Positions 19,688 through 28,496 of a stretch of 64,000 bases of DNA are shown in pieces (the stretch's first letter is position 1; each line of letters begins with the position of its first letter). The notes beneath the pieces were generated by a model. The model saw nothing but the letters and a program-made list of their open reading frames with translations, was not told the DNA's origin and made no database searches. The position numbers and the translations under genes were made by a program. Source of the DNA: T3Sed10-241 sp036796255 (lineage in GTDB: Bacteria; Bacteroidota; Bacteroidia; Flavobacteriales_D; Cryomorphaceae); the NCBI GenBank assembly GCA_036796255.1, contig DAIRDH010000001.1, positions 1 through 64,000 on the forward strand, written 5' to 3'.

Positions 19688-20356
19688 ATGGAACTCAAAA
19701 AAAGCCCTGAAGCCGATTTGGAAAGCAAACGCCTTCCGCTGATAATCACAGGAATACTCTTCGCCTGCGCCCTGGTGCTGGTCTCATTTGAATGGAAAAC
19801 ATTCGAGACGGAGATCAGAAATCTGGGTGAACTTGACTTAGATCTGATCGAAGAAGAAATTATTCCGATTTCGCAACAGCAACCGCCGCCCCCACCGCCC
19901 CCACCTGCCCCCACCACAGTAATTGAAATCGTTGAGGATGAAAAGGAGATCGAAGAGGAATTGGTGATTGAAGACATGGAGGTTGACGAGTCAACTGAAA
20001 TTGAATTCATCGAGACAGTCGCTGAAGAAGTGGTAGAAGAGCAAATCTTTACCATCGTAGAGGAAATGCCTGCATTCCCGGGAGGTGAGGCGGCATTGAT
20101 GAAGTTTCTTGGCAACAATATTAAGTACCCCGCTATTGCAAAGGACGCAGGTATTCAAGGTACAGTATTCGTGACTTTCGTGGTAGATGAAGGCGGAAAC
20201 GTGAAAGATGTACGCGTACTTCGCTCAATAGGCGGAGGCTGTGACGAAGAGGCCATTCGGGTGGTACAATCCATGCCCAAATGGGCACCCGGAAAGCAGC
20301 GCGGAAAGCCGGTGAAAGTGCAGTACAACCTGCCAATTCGCTTCACCCTGAAATAA
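19688..20356 (+). CDS. TonB-like energy transducer, second copy
   Basis: A 222-residue paralogue of the gene at 18859. The transmembrane segment is at about residues 17-35, with the same LVxFEWKTF boundary. A tract of eight prolines follows, then a strongly acidic linker (EDEKEIEEELVIEDMEVDE) longer and more charged than in the first copy. The C-terminal TonB domain contains FPGGEAALMKFLGNNIKYP and SIGGGCDEEAIRVVQSMPKW. The C-terminal domains of the two copies are very similar, the linkers differ. It has its own 154-bp upstream region with a palindrome and ends at a strong terminator (20378-20408), so it may be expressed independently of the sprA operon. Confidence 0.9.
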   Translation: MELKKSPEADLESKRLPLIITGILFACALVLVSFEWKTFETEIRNLGELDLDLIEEEIIPISQQQPPPPPPPPAPTTVIEIVEDEKEIEEELVIEDMEVDESTEIEFIETVAEEVVEEQIFTIVEEMPAFPGGEAALMKFLGNNIKYPAIAKDAGIQGTVFVTFVVDEGGNVKDVRVLRSIGGGCDEEAIRVVQSMPKWAPGKQRGKPVKVQYNLPIRFTLK

Positions 20357-20377
20357 TATCTTGAAATAGATTCTTGA

Positions 20378-20408
20378 AATCCCGGAGCCTTGGCTACCGG
20401 GATTTTTT
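20378..20408 (+). terminator. strong Rho-independent terminator after tonB copy 2
   Basis: AATCCCGG (20378-20385) pairs with CCGGGATT (20397-20404); the inner bases AGCC and GGCT extend the stem. A run of six T (20403-20408) follows. It closes the sprA-tonB region before deoC. Confidence 0.88.
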
Positions 20409-20438
20409 ATGAAAATGATGGCCATCCTCGAAATGTGC

Positions 20439-20446
20439 TATATTTG
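20439..20446 (+). promoter_or_regulatory. -7 promoter element of the deoC operon
   Basis: TATATTTG matches TAnnTTTG exactly, 21 bases before the ATG at 20468. It lies just after the terminator and would be inside the gene if the longer in-frame start at 20390 were used. Confidence 0.6.
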
Positions 20447-20467
20447 ACTCAAACCCTTCAGAAACCT

Positions 20468-21361
20468 ATGTCAATAGATGTGCCGAGAAAAGCGGTAGAC
20501 CAAACCGGTGTCGAAGAACGATGCGCCCGCTTCACCACACGCAGCATTAAGTCCGCTACAAAAATTCAAGGCCTTACCATGGCCCTGAATATGATTGACC
20601 TCACCACCCTTGAAGGAAAAGATACCGTGGGCAAGGTGCGGCAGATGTGTTACAAAGCCATGCACCTGCACGATGCCTATCCAGACCTGCCAACTGTAGC
20701 AGCGGTGTGCGTATACCCAAGCCTGGTGTCCACTGCGAAAGCCGCCCTAAAAGGCAGTGACGTGAAAATAGCCAGCGTTGCCACTGCATTTCCCTCAGGG
20801 CAATCCTCTCGGGAAATCAAACTTTCCGATACCAAAATGGCTGTTGACGCCGGCGCCGATGAAGTGGATATGGTGATAAGCCGTGGCCGCTACCACCAGG
20901 GCGATTACAACTTTGTATACGATGAAATCGCAGCTGTCAAAGAAGCCTGCGGCAAAGCCCGGCTCAAGGTAATCCTCGAAACCGGTGAGCTGGGAACCCT
21001 CGACGACGTGGCATTTGCGAGTAGAATTGCCATCGCTGCCGGAGCCGATTTCATCAAAACCTCCACTGGCAAAATTCAGCCGGCAGCCACCATGCCCGTT
21101 ACCCTTACCATGCTGGAAGTAATTCGAGACCACTATTTTGCAACGGGAGTCATGATAGGTATGAAACCGGCCGGCGGCATCAGCAATGCCAAAGCGGCCC
21201 TCCACTACCTCATCATGGTCAAAGAAACCCTCGGCATGGCATGGCTCGACAATGCGTGGTTCCGCTTTGGCGCAAGCTCTCTGGCCAATGACATTCTCAA
21301 GCAGTTGGTTAAACAAAAAACCGGCGCCTACCAGTCCGGCAATTACTTCGCAATAGATTGA
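20468..21361 (+). CDS. deoC: deoxyribose-phosphate aldolase
   Basis: A 297-residue DeoC, which cleaves 2-deoxyribose 5-phosphate to glyceraldehyde 3-phosphate and acetaldehyde in deoxynucleoside breakdown. The Schiff-base lysine is Lys197 in DFIKTSTGK, and the second lysine is Lys233 in GMKPAGGIS. Asp residues of DEVDMVIS (131-138) complete the site. It is longer than the ~220-260 aa E. coli type because of an N-terminal extension seen in other bacteria with the long form. The start at 20468 follows a good promoter box. Two aldehyde dehydrogenase-like genes follow with 1-bp gaps and probably handle the acetaldehyde or a related aldehyde. Confidence 0.95.
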   Translation: MSIDVPRKAVDQTGVEERCARFTTRSIKSATKIQGLTMALNMIDLTTLEGKDTVGKVRQMCYKAMHLHDAYPDLPTVAAVCVYPSLVSTAKAALKGSDVKIASVATAFPSGQSSREIKLSDTKMAVDAGADEVDMVISRGRYHQGDYNFVYDEIAAVKEACGKARLKVILETGELGTLDDVAFASRIAIAAGADFIKTSTGKIQPAATMPVTLTMLEVIRDHYFATGVMIGMKPAGGISNAKAALHYLIMVKETLGMAWLDNAWFRFGASSLANDILKQLVKQKTGAYQSGNYFAID

Positions 21362-21362
21362 T

Positions 21363-22820
21363 ATGAACAAGTCGACAAAACATAAAGAATGGAACCTTGC
21401 ACCAGCGCCTGAGGGTGTAGAGCACATTCAACTGCAAGCACGGTATGGGCTTTTCATCAACGGAAAGTTTGAAGCACCTGCTTCCAAAAAATATTTCAAA
21501 ACCATCAACCCAGCTACCGAAGAGGTAATCGCTGAGGTGGCTGAGGCCAATGAAAAAGATGTAGACCGTGCCGTGAAGGCAGCCCGCAAGGCTTACGATA
21601 CGGTATGGTCGAGAATGGAGGCCAAGGAGAGGGGAAAGTACTTGTTCCGCATTGCACGCCTCATTCAGGAGAGGGCCCGCGAATTTGCCGTGATCGAATC
21701 TATGGATGGCGGCAAGCCCATTCGCGAATCGCGCGATGTGGATGTGCCATTGGCAGCTGCACACTTTTTCTACCATGCCGGCTGGGCCGATAAAATGGCT
21801 TATGCATTTCCCAACCAAAAGGTAAGCCCGCTCGGGGTAGCCGGGCAAATTATCCCCTGGAATTTCCCCTTGCTCATGGCAGCATGGAAAATTGCACCGG
21901 CCCTTGCCGCAGGCAATACTGTGGTGCTCAAGCCCGCTGAAACTACCCCGCTCACAGCATTGAAGCTCGCCGAGCTCATCCGCGATGCCGACTTGCCTCC
22001 CGGAGTGGTCAACATCATCACTGGGGCTGGCCCCACAGGCAAAGCCCTCGTCGACCATCCCGATGTAGACAAGATTGCATTCACAGGCTCCACAGGAGTT
22101 GGCAAAATGATTCAGCGCTCCATAGCGGGTACAGGCAAAAAAGTAACCCTTGAGCTCGGTGGCAAAGCTGCCAACATCATTTTTGAGGATGCCTCCATTG
22201 ACCAGGCGGTGGAGGGTATTATCAACGGGATATTTTTCAATCAGGGCCACGTGTGCTGCGCTGGTTCAAGGCTGTTTGTGCAGGAGAGCGTGGCCGCAGA
22301 GGTAGACCGCAGGCTCAAGCACCGCATGGAAAGTCTGGTGATTGGCGACCCGCTTGACAAGAACACGGACATCGGCGCCATCAACTCCAAGGGCCAATTG
22401 CAAACCATAGAGAGCTACATCGCCCGCGCAAAGAAAGAAGGCCTCGAGATGTTTCAAATTGAGCAAGCCCTTCCCAAGAAAGGTTTCTGGTGCAGGCCAA
22501 CGCTTTTCAGCGGTGTGGCCCAGAGCAGTGTGATAGCCCGCGAAGAGATATTTGGCCCCGTGCTGGCCATCCAAACTTTTAGAACGGTAGATGAGGTCAT
22601 TGAAAAGGCCAACAATACACCTTATGGTCTTTCGGCGGGGGTATGGACGGACAAGGGCGCTAAAATATTCAACCTCACCACACGGCTCAAGGCCGGCGTG
22701 GTATGGGCAAATACCTTCAATAAATTTGATCCCACATCGCCATTTGGCGGGTATAAGGAATCGGGCTTCGGCCGTGAAGGCGGCGTACATGGATTGCGCG
22801 CTTACGTAAACTTAGATTGA
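21363..22820 (+). CDS. aldehyde dehydrogenase, catalytically complete
   Basis: A 485-residue NAD(P)-dependent aldehyde dehydrogenase. Motifs in order are PWNFPLLMAAWK (165-176), Lys190 in VLKPAE, the GSTGVGK cofactor loop (242-248), general base Glu264 in LELGGK, catalytic Cys298 in NQGHVCCAG, EEIFGPV and the C-terminal PFGGYKESGFGREGG. All catalytic residues are present. It begins 1 bp after deoC and ends 1 bp before a shorter homologue, so the three are translated as one unit. Oxidation of the acetaldehyde released by DeoC is the most likely role, but the substrate is inferred from context. Confidence 0.93.
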   Translation: MNKSTKHKEWNLAPAPEGVEHIQLQARYGLFINGKFEAPASKKYFKTINPATEEVIAEVAEANEKDVDRAVKAARKAYDTVWSRMEAKERGKYLFRIARLIQERAREFAVIESMDGGKPIRESRDVDVPLAAAHFFYHAGWADKMAYAFPNQKVSPLGVAGQIIPWNFPLLMAAWKIAPALAAGNTVVLKPAETTPLTALKLAELIRDADLPPGVVNIITGAGPTGKALVDHPDVDKIAFTGSTGVGKMIQRSIAGTGKKVTLELGGKAANIIFEDASIDQAVEGIINGIFFNQGHVCCAGSRLFVQESVAAEVDRRLKHRMESLVIGDPLDKNTDIGAINSKGQLQTIESYIARAKKEGLEMFQIEQALPKKGFWCRPTLFSGVAQSSVIAREEIFGPVLAIQTFRTVDEVIEKANNTPYGLSAGVWTDKGAKIFNLTTRLKAGVVWANTFNKFDPTSPFGGYKESGFGREGGVHGLRAYVNLD

Positions 22821-22821
22821 A

Positions 22822-23730
22822 ATGGCAACAAAAAATACCAGCAACACCAGGCAGTCGGGAGGACTAGAAGTGAGCAAAACGTACAAGATATTTATCGGTG
22901 GAGCTTTTCCGCGCACCGAGAGCGGAAGATATTACGGCATTGAAGATGGCTCGGGAAAATTCCTGGCGAATGTATGCCTCTCATCCCGAAAGGATTTCAG
23001 AAATGCGGTTGTCGCTGCGCGCAAGGCACAAAGCGACTGGCAGGACCGGAGTGCTTACCTGCGCTCGCAAATCGTGTACCGCATGGCTGAGATGCTTCAG
23101 CAAAAGAAGGCGCTTTTCATGGATGAGATGACCCGCATGGGCCATTCTGAGAGCCACGCCGCTGAAGAGTTTGCCGAAGCCATTGACCTCATTGTGTACT
23201 ACGCTGGCTGGTGCGATAAGTACCAGCAGGTATACAGCAGTGTGAATCCTGTGGCATCTTCTCACTTCAATTTTTCTGTACCCGAGCCTACAGGCGTGGT
23301 GGCCGTCATGGCTGAGAGCAGCACTGCCCTTACGGGAATGATTAAGGCAGTGGTACCCGCCATTTGCGGAGGCAATACGGTGGTGGTACTCGCCTCTGAG
23401 ACGTATCCGCTCTGCGCCATTAGCCTGGCTGAAGTCATCGCAACCTCAGATGTGCCGGGAGGTGTGGTGAATATCCTTACGGGAAAAAGGGCTGAACTAC
23501 AGCACCACTTTGCCTCCCATATGGATGTGAACGCCATAGTGGTGTGGGATGCTGACGCTATGCTGCAAATGGAAATGGGCCAGCATGCAGCCGACAATAT
23601 GAAGCGAAGTCTCTTTTACGAAAGTGAAAAAAGCAAGCGTCCCGGACCACAGTACATCAACGACCTGCAGGAGGTGAAGACCACCTGGCACCCGATAGAA
23701 CACATCAAAGGAAGCGGCTCCGGCTATTAG
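22822..23730 (+). CDS. truncated aldehyde dehydrogenase-like pseudoenzyme
   Basis: A 302-residue protein homologous to the N-terminal NAD-binding domain of aldehyde dehydrogenases (AVVAARKAQSDWQ, AIDLIVYYAGWCDKY, EPTGVVAVMAESSTALTG, GGNTVVVLASETYPL, VPGGVVNILTG). It stops before the catalytic domain. The Lys of VLKPAE is replaced (VLASET), the GxTGxGK loop is replaced by WDADAML, and there is no equivalent of the catalytic Glu or Cys. It has a normal start and stop and keeps tight coupling to the intact enzyme, so it looks maintained rather than decayed. This resembles the second, non-catalytic domain of ALDH16-type proteins, here as a separate gene. A partner or stabilising subunit of the upstream enzyme is my inference. 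Confidence 0.85.
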   Translation: MATKNTSNTRQSGGLEVSKTYKIFIGGAFPRTESGRYYGIEDGSGKFLANVCLSSRKDFRNAVVAARKAQSDWQDRSAYLRSQIVYRMAEMLQQKKALFMDEMTRMGHSESHAAEEFAEAIDLIVYYAGWCDKYQQVYSSVNPVASSHFNFSVPEPTGVVAVMAESSTALTGMIKAVVPAICGGNTVVVLASETYPLCAISLAEVIATSDVPGGVVNILTGKRAELQHHFASHMDVNAIVVWDADAMLQMEMGQHAADNMKRSLFYESEKSKRPGPQYINDLQEVKTTWHPIEHIKGSGSGY

Positions 23731-23733
23731 GAT

Positions 23734-23750
23734 GAGGGGAGAAGCCCCTC
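23734..23750 (+). terminator. possible weak terminator after the deoC operon
   Basis: GAGGGG (23734-23739) pairs with CCCCTC (23745-23750) across a 5-base loop, four bases after the stop codon. Only two T follow, so it is not a canonical terminator and may just be a 3'-end hairpin. Confidence 0.35.
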
Positions 23751-23764
23751 TTCGCGAATTCTCT

Positions 23765-23772
23765 TACTTTTG
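23765..23772 (+). promoter_or_regulatory. -7 promoter element of gmd
   Basis: TACTTTTG matches TAnnTTTG, 15 bases before the ATG at 23788. An in-frame TTG at 23770 overlaps the box and is therefore unlikely to be the start. Confidence 0.6.
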
Positions 23773-23787
23773 CCAAAACTATTGCAA

Positions 23788-24879
23788 ATGGCTCAAAAAA
23801 CAGCATTGATCACTGGCGTTACCGGACAAGACGGTGCCTATCTTGCTGAACTTCTGCTCGAAAAGAATTATATCGTGCATGGCATCAAGCGCCGCAGCTC
23901 GATGTTCAATACCGACCGCATAGACCACCTTTACCAGGACCGCCATGAAAATAATGTGAGCTTCACGCTGCATTACGGTGACCTCACGGATGCCACCAAC
24001 CTGATTAGAATCATTCAGGAAGTGCAGCCCGATGAGATCTACAACCTCGGCGCAATGTCGCATGTGCAGGTATCATTCGAAACACCTGAATACACGGCCA
24101 ATGTAGACGCCATGGGTACCTTGAGGCTGCTCGAAGCCATACGAATACTGAAGCTTGAGAAAAAGACCCGAATTTATCAAGCCTCTACAAGCGAACTTTA
24201 TGGCAAGGTGATGGAAACCCCTCAAACGGAGACCACGCCTTTCTATCCCCGGAGTCCTTACGGGGTTGCCAAGCTCTACGCATTCTGGATTACGAAAAAC
24301 TACCGCGAGGCCTACGGGCTTTTTGCCTGCAATGGAATTTTGTTCAACCACGAAAGCCCCTTGCGCGGAGAGACTTTCGTAACGCGAAAAATCACCCGGG
24401 CCGCGGCGCGCATCAGCCTCGGATTGCAGGATAAACTCTACATGGGCAACCTGGACGCCAAGCGCGACTGGGGCCACGCAAAGGATTTTGTGGAAGGCAT
24501 GTGGCGCATGCTACAGCAGGATGAACCAGACGACTACGTGCTTGCCACTGGCGAAACATACCCAGTCCGCTATTTTTTAGAAAAAGCATTTCTGCGTGCA
24601 GGCATTACCATAAAATGGAGCGGCAAAGGCGTAGATGAGAAAGGCCAGGATGCCAAAACGGGCAAAATCCTGATTGAGGTTGACCCACGGTATTACCGCC
24701 CCACCGAAGTGGACTTGCTAATTGGTGACCCTTCAAAAGCAAGAGACAAGCTGGGCTGGACCCACAAATACGACCTCGACAGCCTGATCAATGAAATGGT
24801 GACGGCTGACATCGCGCTATTCAAACGTGACAAGTATTTGCTGGAGGGAGGGCACAGTGTATTGAATTACAATGAGTAA
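23788..24879 (+). CDS. gmd: GDP-mannose 4,6-dehydratase
   Basis: A 363-residue extended short-chain dehydrogenase that converts GDP-D-mannose to GDP-4-keto-6-deoxymannose, the first step to GDP-L-fucose and related sugars. The NADP-binding motif [10 protein letters not shown] is at residues 10-19. The Thr-Ser pair STSELYGK and the catalytic YGVAK (Y-x-x-x-K) follow. [20 protein letters not shown] is the Gmd signature, and [13 protein letters not shown] follows. It overlaps fcl by 8 bp, so the two steps of GDP-fucose synthesis are coupled. Confidence 0.96.
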   Translation: MAQKTALITGVTGQDGAYLAELLLEKNYIVHGIKRRSSMFNTDRIDHLYQDRHENNVSFTLHYGDLTDATNLIRIIQEVQPDEIYNLGAMSHVQVSFETPEYTANVDAMGTLRLLEAIRILKLEKKTRIYQASTSELYGKVMETPQTETTPFYPRSPYGVAKLYAFWITKNYREAYGLFACNGILFNHESPLRGETFVTRKITRAAARISLGLQDKLYMGNLDAKRDWGHAKDFVEGMWRMLQQDEPDDYVLATGETYPVRYFLEKAFLRAGITIKWSGKGVDEKGQDAKTGKILIEVDPRYYRPTEVDLLIGDPSKARDKLGWTHKYDLDSLINEMVTADIALFKRDKYLLEGGHSVLNYNE

Positions 24880-25822
24880 ATTGAACAAGCAGGCTAAAAT
24901 ATTTGTGGCCGGTCACCGCGGTATGGTGGGCAGTGCCATTGTGCGCAGGCTGGAAGCGGCAGGATTTCAACACATCATCACCCGAAGCTCAGCTGAGCTC
25001 GATTTGAGAAACCAGGCTGCGGTCAACGCATTTTTTGCCGAAGAGCGTCCTGAATATGTGTACCTCGCTGCTGCAAAAGTGGGGGGCATCTATGCCAACA
25101 ATACCTACCGGGCTGAGTTTCTATATGACAACCTTATCATCGCCAGCAATGTGATTCACGCGGCATGGATGCACAAGGTTGAGAAGCTGCTTTTTCTGGG
25201 TTCGTCCTGTATTTATCCAAAGTTGGCACCACAGCCATTGAGCGAAGATGCCTTGCTTACCGGCCCACTCGAGCCCACCAATGAGCCTTACGCTATCGCG
25301 AAAATCGCGGGCATCAAGCTTTGCGAAACTTACAGAGAGCAGTACGGTTGCAACTTTATTTCAGCCATGCCGACCAACCTGTACGGTCCCAATGACAATT
25401 TTGATCTTCAGAATTCACATGTGCTGCCTGCCCTGATTCGCAAATACTACGAGGCAACCCGGGATGGCAAGGAGGAAGTGATGCTCTGGGGCTCAGGCAC
25501 ACCTCTGCGCGAATTTCTTCATGTGGACGATTTGGCGGAAGCCTGCCTCTACCTCATGGAGCACTACAACGAAAAGCAATTTGTGAATGTGGGAACAGGT
25601 GAGGACATTGCGATCAAGGATCTCGCTGCCATGATTGCCAAGGTTGCAGGTTTCAGAGGGCGTACCGTATACGATGCATCCAAGCCCGATGGCACGCCCC
25701 GGAAATTGATGGACGTAAATCGCATACACAAGCTCGGTTGGAAGCATAAGATAGCATTGAGTGATGGCGTTAATCAAGTGTTTGAGACCTATGCGGCGCA
25801 TGCAGCCCTACAAACTTCTTAA
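24872..25822 (+). CDS. fcl: GDP-L-fucose synthase
   Basis: A 316-residue epimerase/reductase that turns GDP-4-keto-6-deoxymannose into GDP-L-fucose. It shows GHRGMVGSA (NADP binding, about residues 14-22), [10 protein letters not shown], the Ser of GSSCIYP, and the catalytic YAIAKIAG (Y-x-x-x-K). [12 protein letters not shown] and [14 protein letters not shown] are characteristic of the family. Gene start overlaps gmd and its 3' end overlaps the Wzi-like gene by 23 bp, so it is part of one translated block for surface fucose-containing polysaccharide. Confidence 0.96.
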   Translation: MSKLNKQAKIFVAGHRGMVGSAIVRRLEAAGFQHIITRSSAELDLRNQAAVNAFFAEERPEYVYLAAAKVGGIYANNTYRAEFLYDNLIIASNVIHAAWMHKVEKLLFLGSSCIYPKLAPQPLSEDALLTGPLEPTNEPYAIAKIAGIKLCETYREQYGCNFISAMPTNLYGPNDNFDLQNSHVLPALIRKYYEATRDGKEEVMLWGSGTPLREFLHVDDLAEACLYLMEHYNEKQFVNVGTGEDIAIKDLAAMIAKVAGFRGRTVYDASKPDGTPRKLMDVNRIHKLGWKHKIALSDGVNQVFETYAAHAALQTS

Positions 25823-27371
25823 TGCGAAGTACTTTCGTGTTTTAATTCTGGCGGTGGCCTGCCAGTTGGGTAGTGATTTGATTGCTCAGGACTTTGCACT
25901 GCCCCTTGACGATTTCAGCAGGATGCAATTGCTGCGGACGGATCAGCACCGGCAGCAGTCGGTTCACTCCGGCATACTGCCTGCACTCACGGGCACAATA
26001 GATGGATTTGACCATAGTAAAACGCTCGAGCGGGATACTTTGCGCTCGCGCTCCTGGCTTCACCGCAAGCTCTTCCATGAGCACTTTGTGGTGGTAGACC
26101 AACCCGGCCTTCAATTTGTACTCGACCCTATTTTCAATTTCACTGTTGGAGGAGAGCAATCGCGTGAAGGCTTTTCCGATGTGGATGCCAATCCATTGTA
26201 TATCAATTCGCGCGGCTTTGCGCTTTCGGCAAAGGTGGGTGATGCGGTTTACATCTACAGCGACTTTACAGAAAATCAGGCCCGCTTTCCAGCCTATCTC
26301 ACCAGGTTTGTCAATGATTACAGTGTGGTGCCTGGCAATGGCCGCATCAAGCCTTTCGGCGAAGGTGGTTTTGATTACAACATGGCAAGCGGCTTCATTG
26401 GCGTCAATGCCACCGATTGGCTCATACTACAGGCCGGACATTCAAAGCAATTCGTAGGCCACGGCAGGCGATCCATTTTGCTGAGCGACAATGTATTCAA
26501 TCAGCCTTTTGCGGCTTACAATATCAGCCTTTGGGAGGGCAGAGTTCAATTCCGAAACAACATAGCACTGCTTCAAAGCCTTGAAAGGCTGCCACTCGGT
26601 GCAACTCCCGAGTCTTTGTTTCAACGCAAGTACATGTCTTACAATTACTTGAGCATTAAACCTGTACAATCCTTTGAAATTGGTTTTTACGAGGCGGTGC
26701 AATGGCAATATTTTGTAGAGGGTCAGGGGCCGATCGCTTTCAATTACAACGCGCTGAATCCCGTGATTTTTGTCAATACGTTGAGGCTTGGACTCGATGA
26801 TGCCAACAACAATGCTATGGTAGGTCTCAACGCAACCTGGCAGCCCATTGATCATGTGCGCCTATACGGACAGTGGATGCGCGATAGGGGAGGCGACAGC
26901 AAAGGAGCTTACCAGCTTGGTGTTCATGCATACGGATTACTTGATCGCATTGATGTGCGGCTGGAATACAATGAGGTTGAAATGGGTAGTTATGCTTCCG
27001 CAAATGCGCTTCAGGGTTTTCATCATTTCAACCAGGCCATGGCCCATCCTTTGGGAAGTGGATTTAGAGAAACCATGGGTGTGATTACCTACTACCACAA
27101 GCATATTTTTGTGCAAGCTGAATGGATTGTGGCATCGCTTGATGAAGGCCTGCGCAACCCGGTGCCAGTAGCGCAGAGCGAAGTTTTGCCTGCCAAGGAC
27201 TTGTTTTTCCAGGATTACCAGGTGGCCTATATTTTTAATGAAAAGAACCACATGCAGATATTTGCAGGATTTACCGATCGCTTTGCTACCCTAAATGAGC
27301 TTGATAAGCAAAACCAATTTTGGTACTTTGGTCTGAGAAGTCGTTTGAACCAAATGACCCGCAATTTTTAA
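25800..27371 (+). CDS. Wzi-like capsule assembly outer-membrane protein, copy 1
   Basis: A 523-residue outer-membrane barrel protein. The ATG at 25800 gives a signal peptide (FRVLILAVACQLGSDLIAQ) and a 23-bp overlap with fcl; longer in-frame starts lie deeper inside fcl. Features recalling the Wzi family are AGHSKQFVGHGRRSILLSDNV and FNQAMAHPLGSGFRE. Wzi proteins help attach capsule polysaccharide to the cell surface. The second Wzi-like protein at 28486-30063 shares the FNQ-x-x-AHPLGS-x-FRE block. Co-location with gmd, fcl and a WecA-like transferase supports a role in capsule or exopolysaccharide. Confidence 0.78.
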   Translation: MQPYKLLNAKYFRVLILAVACQLGSDLIAQDFALPLDDFSRMQLLRTDQHRQQSVHSGILPALTGTIDGFDHSKTLERDTLRSRSWLHRKLFHEHFVVVDQPGLQFVLDPIFNFTVGGEQSREGFSDVDANPLYINSRGFALSAKVGDAVYIYSDFTENQARFPAYLTRFVNDYSVVPGNGRIKPFGEGGFDYNMASGFIGVNATDWLILQAGHSKQFVGHGRRSILLSDNVFNQPFAAYNISLWEGRVQFRNNIALLQSLERLPLGATPESLFQRKYMSYNYLSIKPVQSFEIGFYEAVQWQYFVEGQGPIAFNYNALNPVIFVNTLRLGLDDANNNAMVGLNATWQPIDHVRLYGQWMRDRGGDSKGAYQLGVHAYGLLDRIDVRLEYNEVEMGSYASANALQGFHHFNQAMAHPLGSGFRETMGVITYYHKHIFVQAEWIVASLDEGLRNPVPVAQSEVLPAKDLFFQDYQVAYIFNEKNHMQIFAGFTDRFATLNELDKQNQFWYFGLRSRLNQMTRNF

Positions 27372-27392
27372 TCATGTAAATACGATGCTGAA

Positions 27393-28496
27393 GTGAAAGA
27401 AATAATACTGGGTGGATTTACTGCTTTTTTTGTCGTGCTCTTGGCCACTCCTTCGCTGATTCTCGTGGCCCGGCTCAAGAATTTGGTGGATGAACCCACC
27501 GAAGCCCGAAAGCACCACAAGAAAAGTGTCCCTACCATTGGAGGGATCATCATTTTTGCTGCAAGCATATTTGCTTACGCTTTATGGTTTCCTCACGACA
27601 ACTATGCGTTTTTCGGCGGGCCTTATCAGTTTTCAAATGCAGTGATGATATTTAAGTACCTCATTGCCGCAGCCATTTTGATCTTCTTCATCGGTGTTAA
27701 AGATGATATTATCGGTGTGGCGCCTGTTAAGAAGTTGATTGGTCACGGCATCGTGGGTTTCATTCTCGTCATCATGGCCGACATTCGCATTACGGGTATG
27801 CAGGGCGTTTTTGGCATTGAGGAGATTCCATATTATGCAAGTGTGCTGCTCTCTGTGTTTACTTACATCGTAGTTGTCAATGCCTTTAACCTGATTGACG
27901 GCAGCGATGGCCTCGCAGCCGGGGTGGGGCTCATTTCCGCCTGTTTCTTTGGAACCTGGTTTTACCTCACCAGGCAGTTTGACCTTTCCTTGCTCAGCTT
28001 TGTGCTTGCCGGATCGCTTCTCGCTTTTTTGATTTTCAATTTTGCGCCGGCGCGCATCTACATGGGCGATTCGGGCTCATTGTTTATCGGCGCATTTACA
28101 TTTGCATTAGCTATCAAGTGTATAGAGACCAATACGCTGATGGTCCCATTGCTTAATGGGCACATTACGCCTTCCATCTTTGCCATGTCGGTGCTGGCTT
28201 ATCCGCTGATCGACACTTTAAGGGTGTTTTCAATCAGGGTGGTTCAAGGGCGTTCTCCCTTCGAAGCCGACCGCAACCATATACACCACAGGCTCATCGA
28301 TGCGGGTTACGGTCACCGATACACTGCTTTAATCCTTTATGTGGTGAGCGCTAGCATTCCACTCTGTTCGCTTCTATTTGCTGGCGTAGATCCTACCATT
28401 GCCTTCTTCAGTATGTTGGCTGTTGGTTTTATTCTTGTGCATGCCGTTTTCCTATTCAGGAATCGCAATTCCAAACCTGTTGGCAGTGCTTCTTAA
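27393..28496 (+). CDS. WecA/TagO-like polyprenyl-phosphate HexNAc-1-P transferase
   Basis: A 367-residue polytopic membrane enzyme (about ten hydrophobic segments) of the MraY/WecA/TagO family, which moves a sugar 1-phosphate from a UDP-sugar onto undecaprenyl phosphate to start O-antigen, capsule or related glycans. Signature motifs are KLVDEPTEARKHHK-like LVDEPTEARKHHKKSVPTIGG, the Asp pair in FNLIDGSDGLAAG, ARIYMGDSGSLFIG, and HIHHRLIDAGYGH near the C-terminus, the last typical of WecA/TagO rather than MraY. The start is GTG 27393; no in-frame ATG precedes it. It lies between two Wzi-like genes. Confidence 0.9.
   Translation: MKEIILGGFTAFFVVLLATPSLILVARLKNLVDEPTEARKHHKKSVPTIGGIIIFAASIFAYALWFPHDNYAFFGGPYQFSNAVMIFKYLIAAAILIFFIGVKDDIIGVAPVKKLIGHGIVGFILVIMADIRITGMQGVFGIEEIPYYASVLLSVFTYIVVVNAFNLIDGSDGLAAGVGLISACFFGTWFYLTRQFDLSLLSFVLAGSLLAFLIFNFAPARIYMGDSGSLFIGAFTFALAIKCIETNTLMVPLLNGHITPSIFAMSVLAYPLIDTLRVFSIRVVQGRSPFEADRNHIHHRLIDAGYGHRYTALILYVVSASIPLCSLLFAGVDPTIAFFSMLAVGFILVHAVFLFRNRNSKPVGSAS

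Noticed and set aside
19884..19912. C-rich tract as a possible phase-variable repeat
   Set aside because: It encodes the proline tract of the TonB linker; CCG and CCC codons are mixed and the longest run is short, so slippage is unlikely to be a switch.
19681..20118. 145-codon Ser-rich frame antisense to the second TonB-like gene
   Set aside because: Ser/Gly repeats are the complement of the acidic and proline-rich linker.
21309..22250. 313-codon open frame on the minus strand opposite the aldehyde dehydrogenase gene
   Set aside because: The sense strand carries all ALDH motifs; the antisense frame has no family resemblance or promoter.
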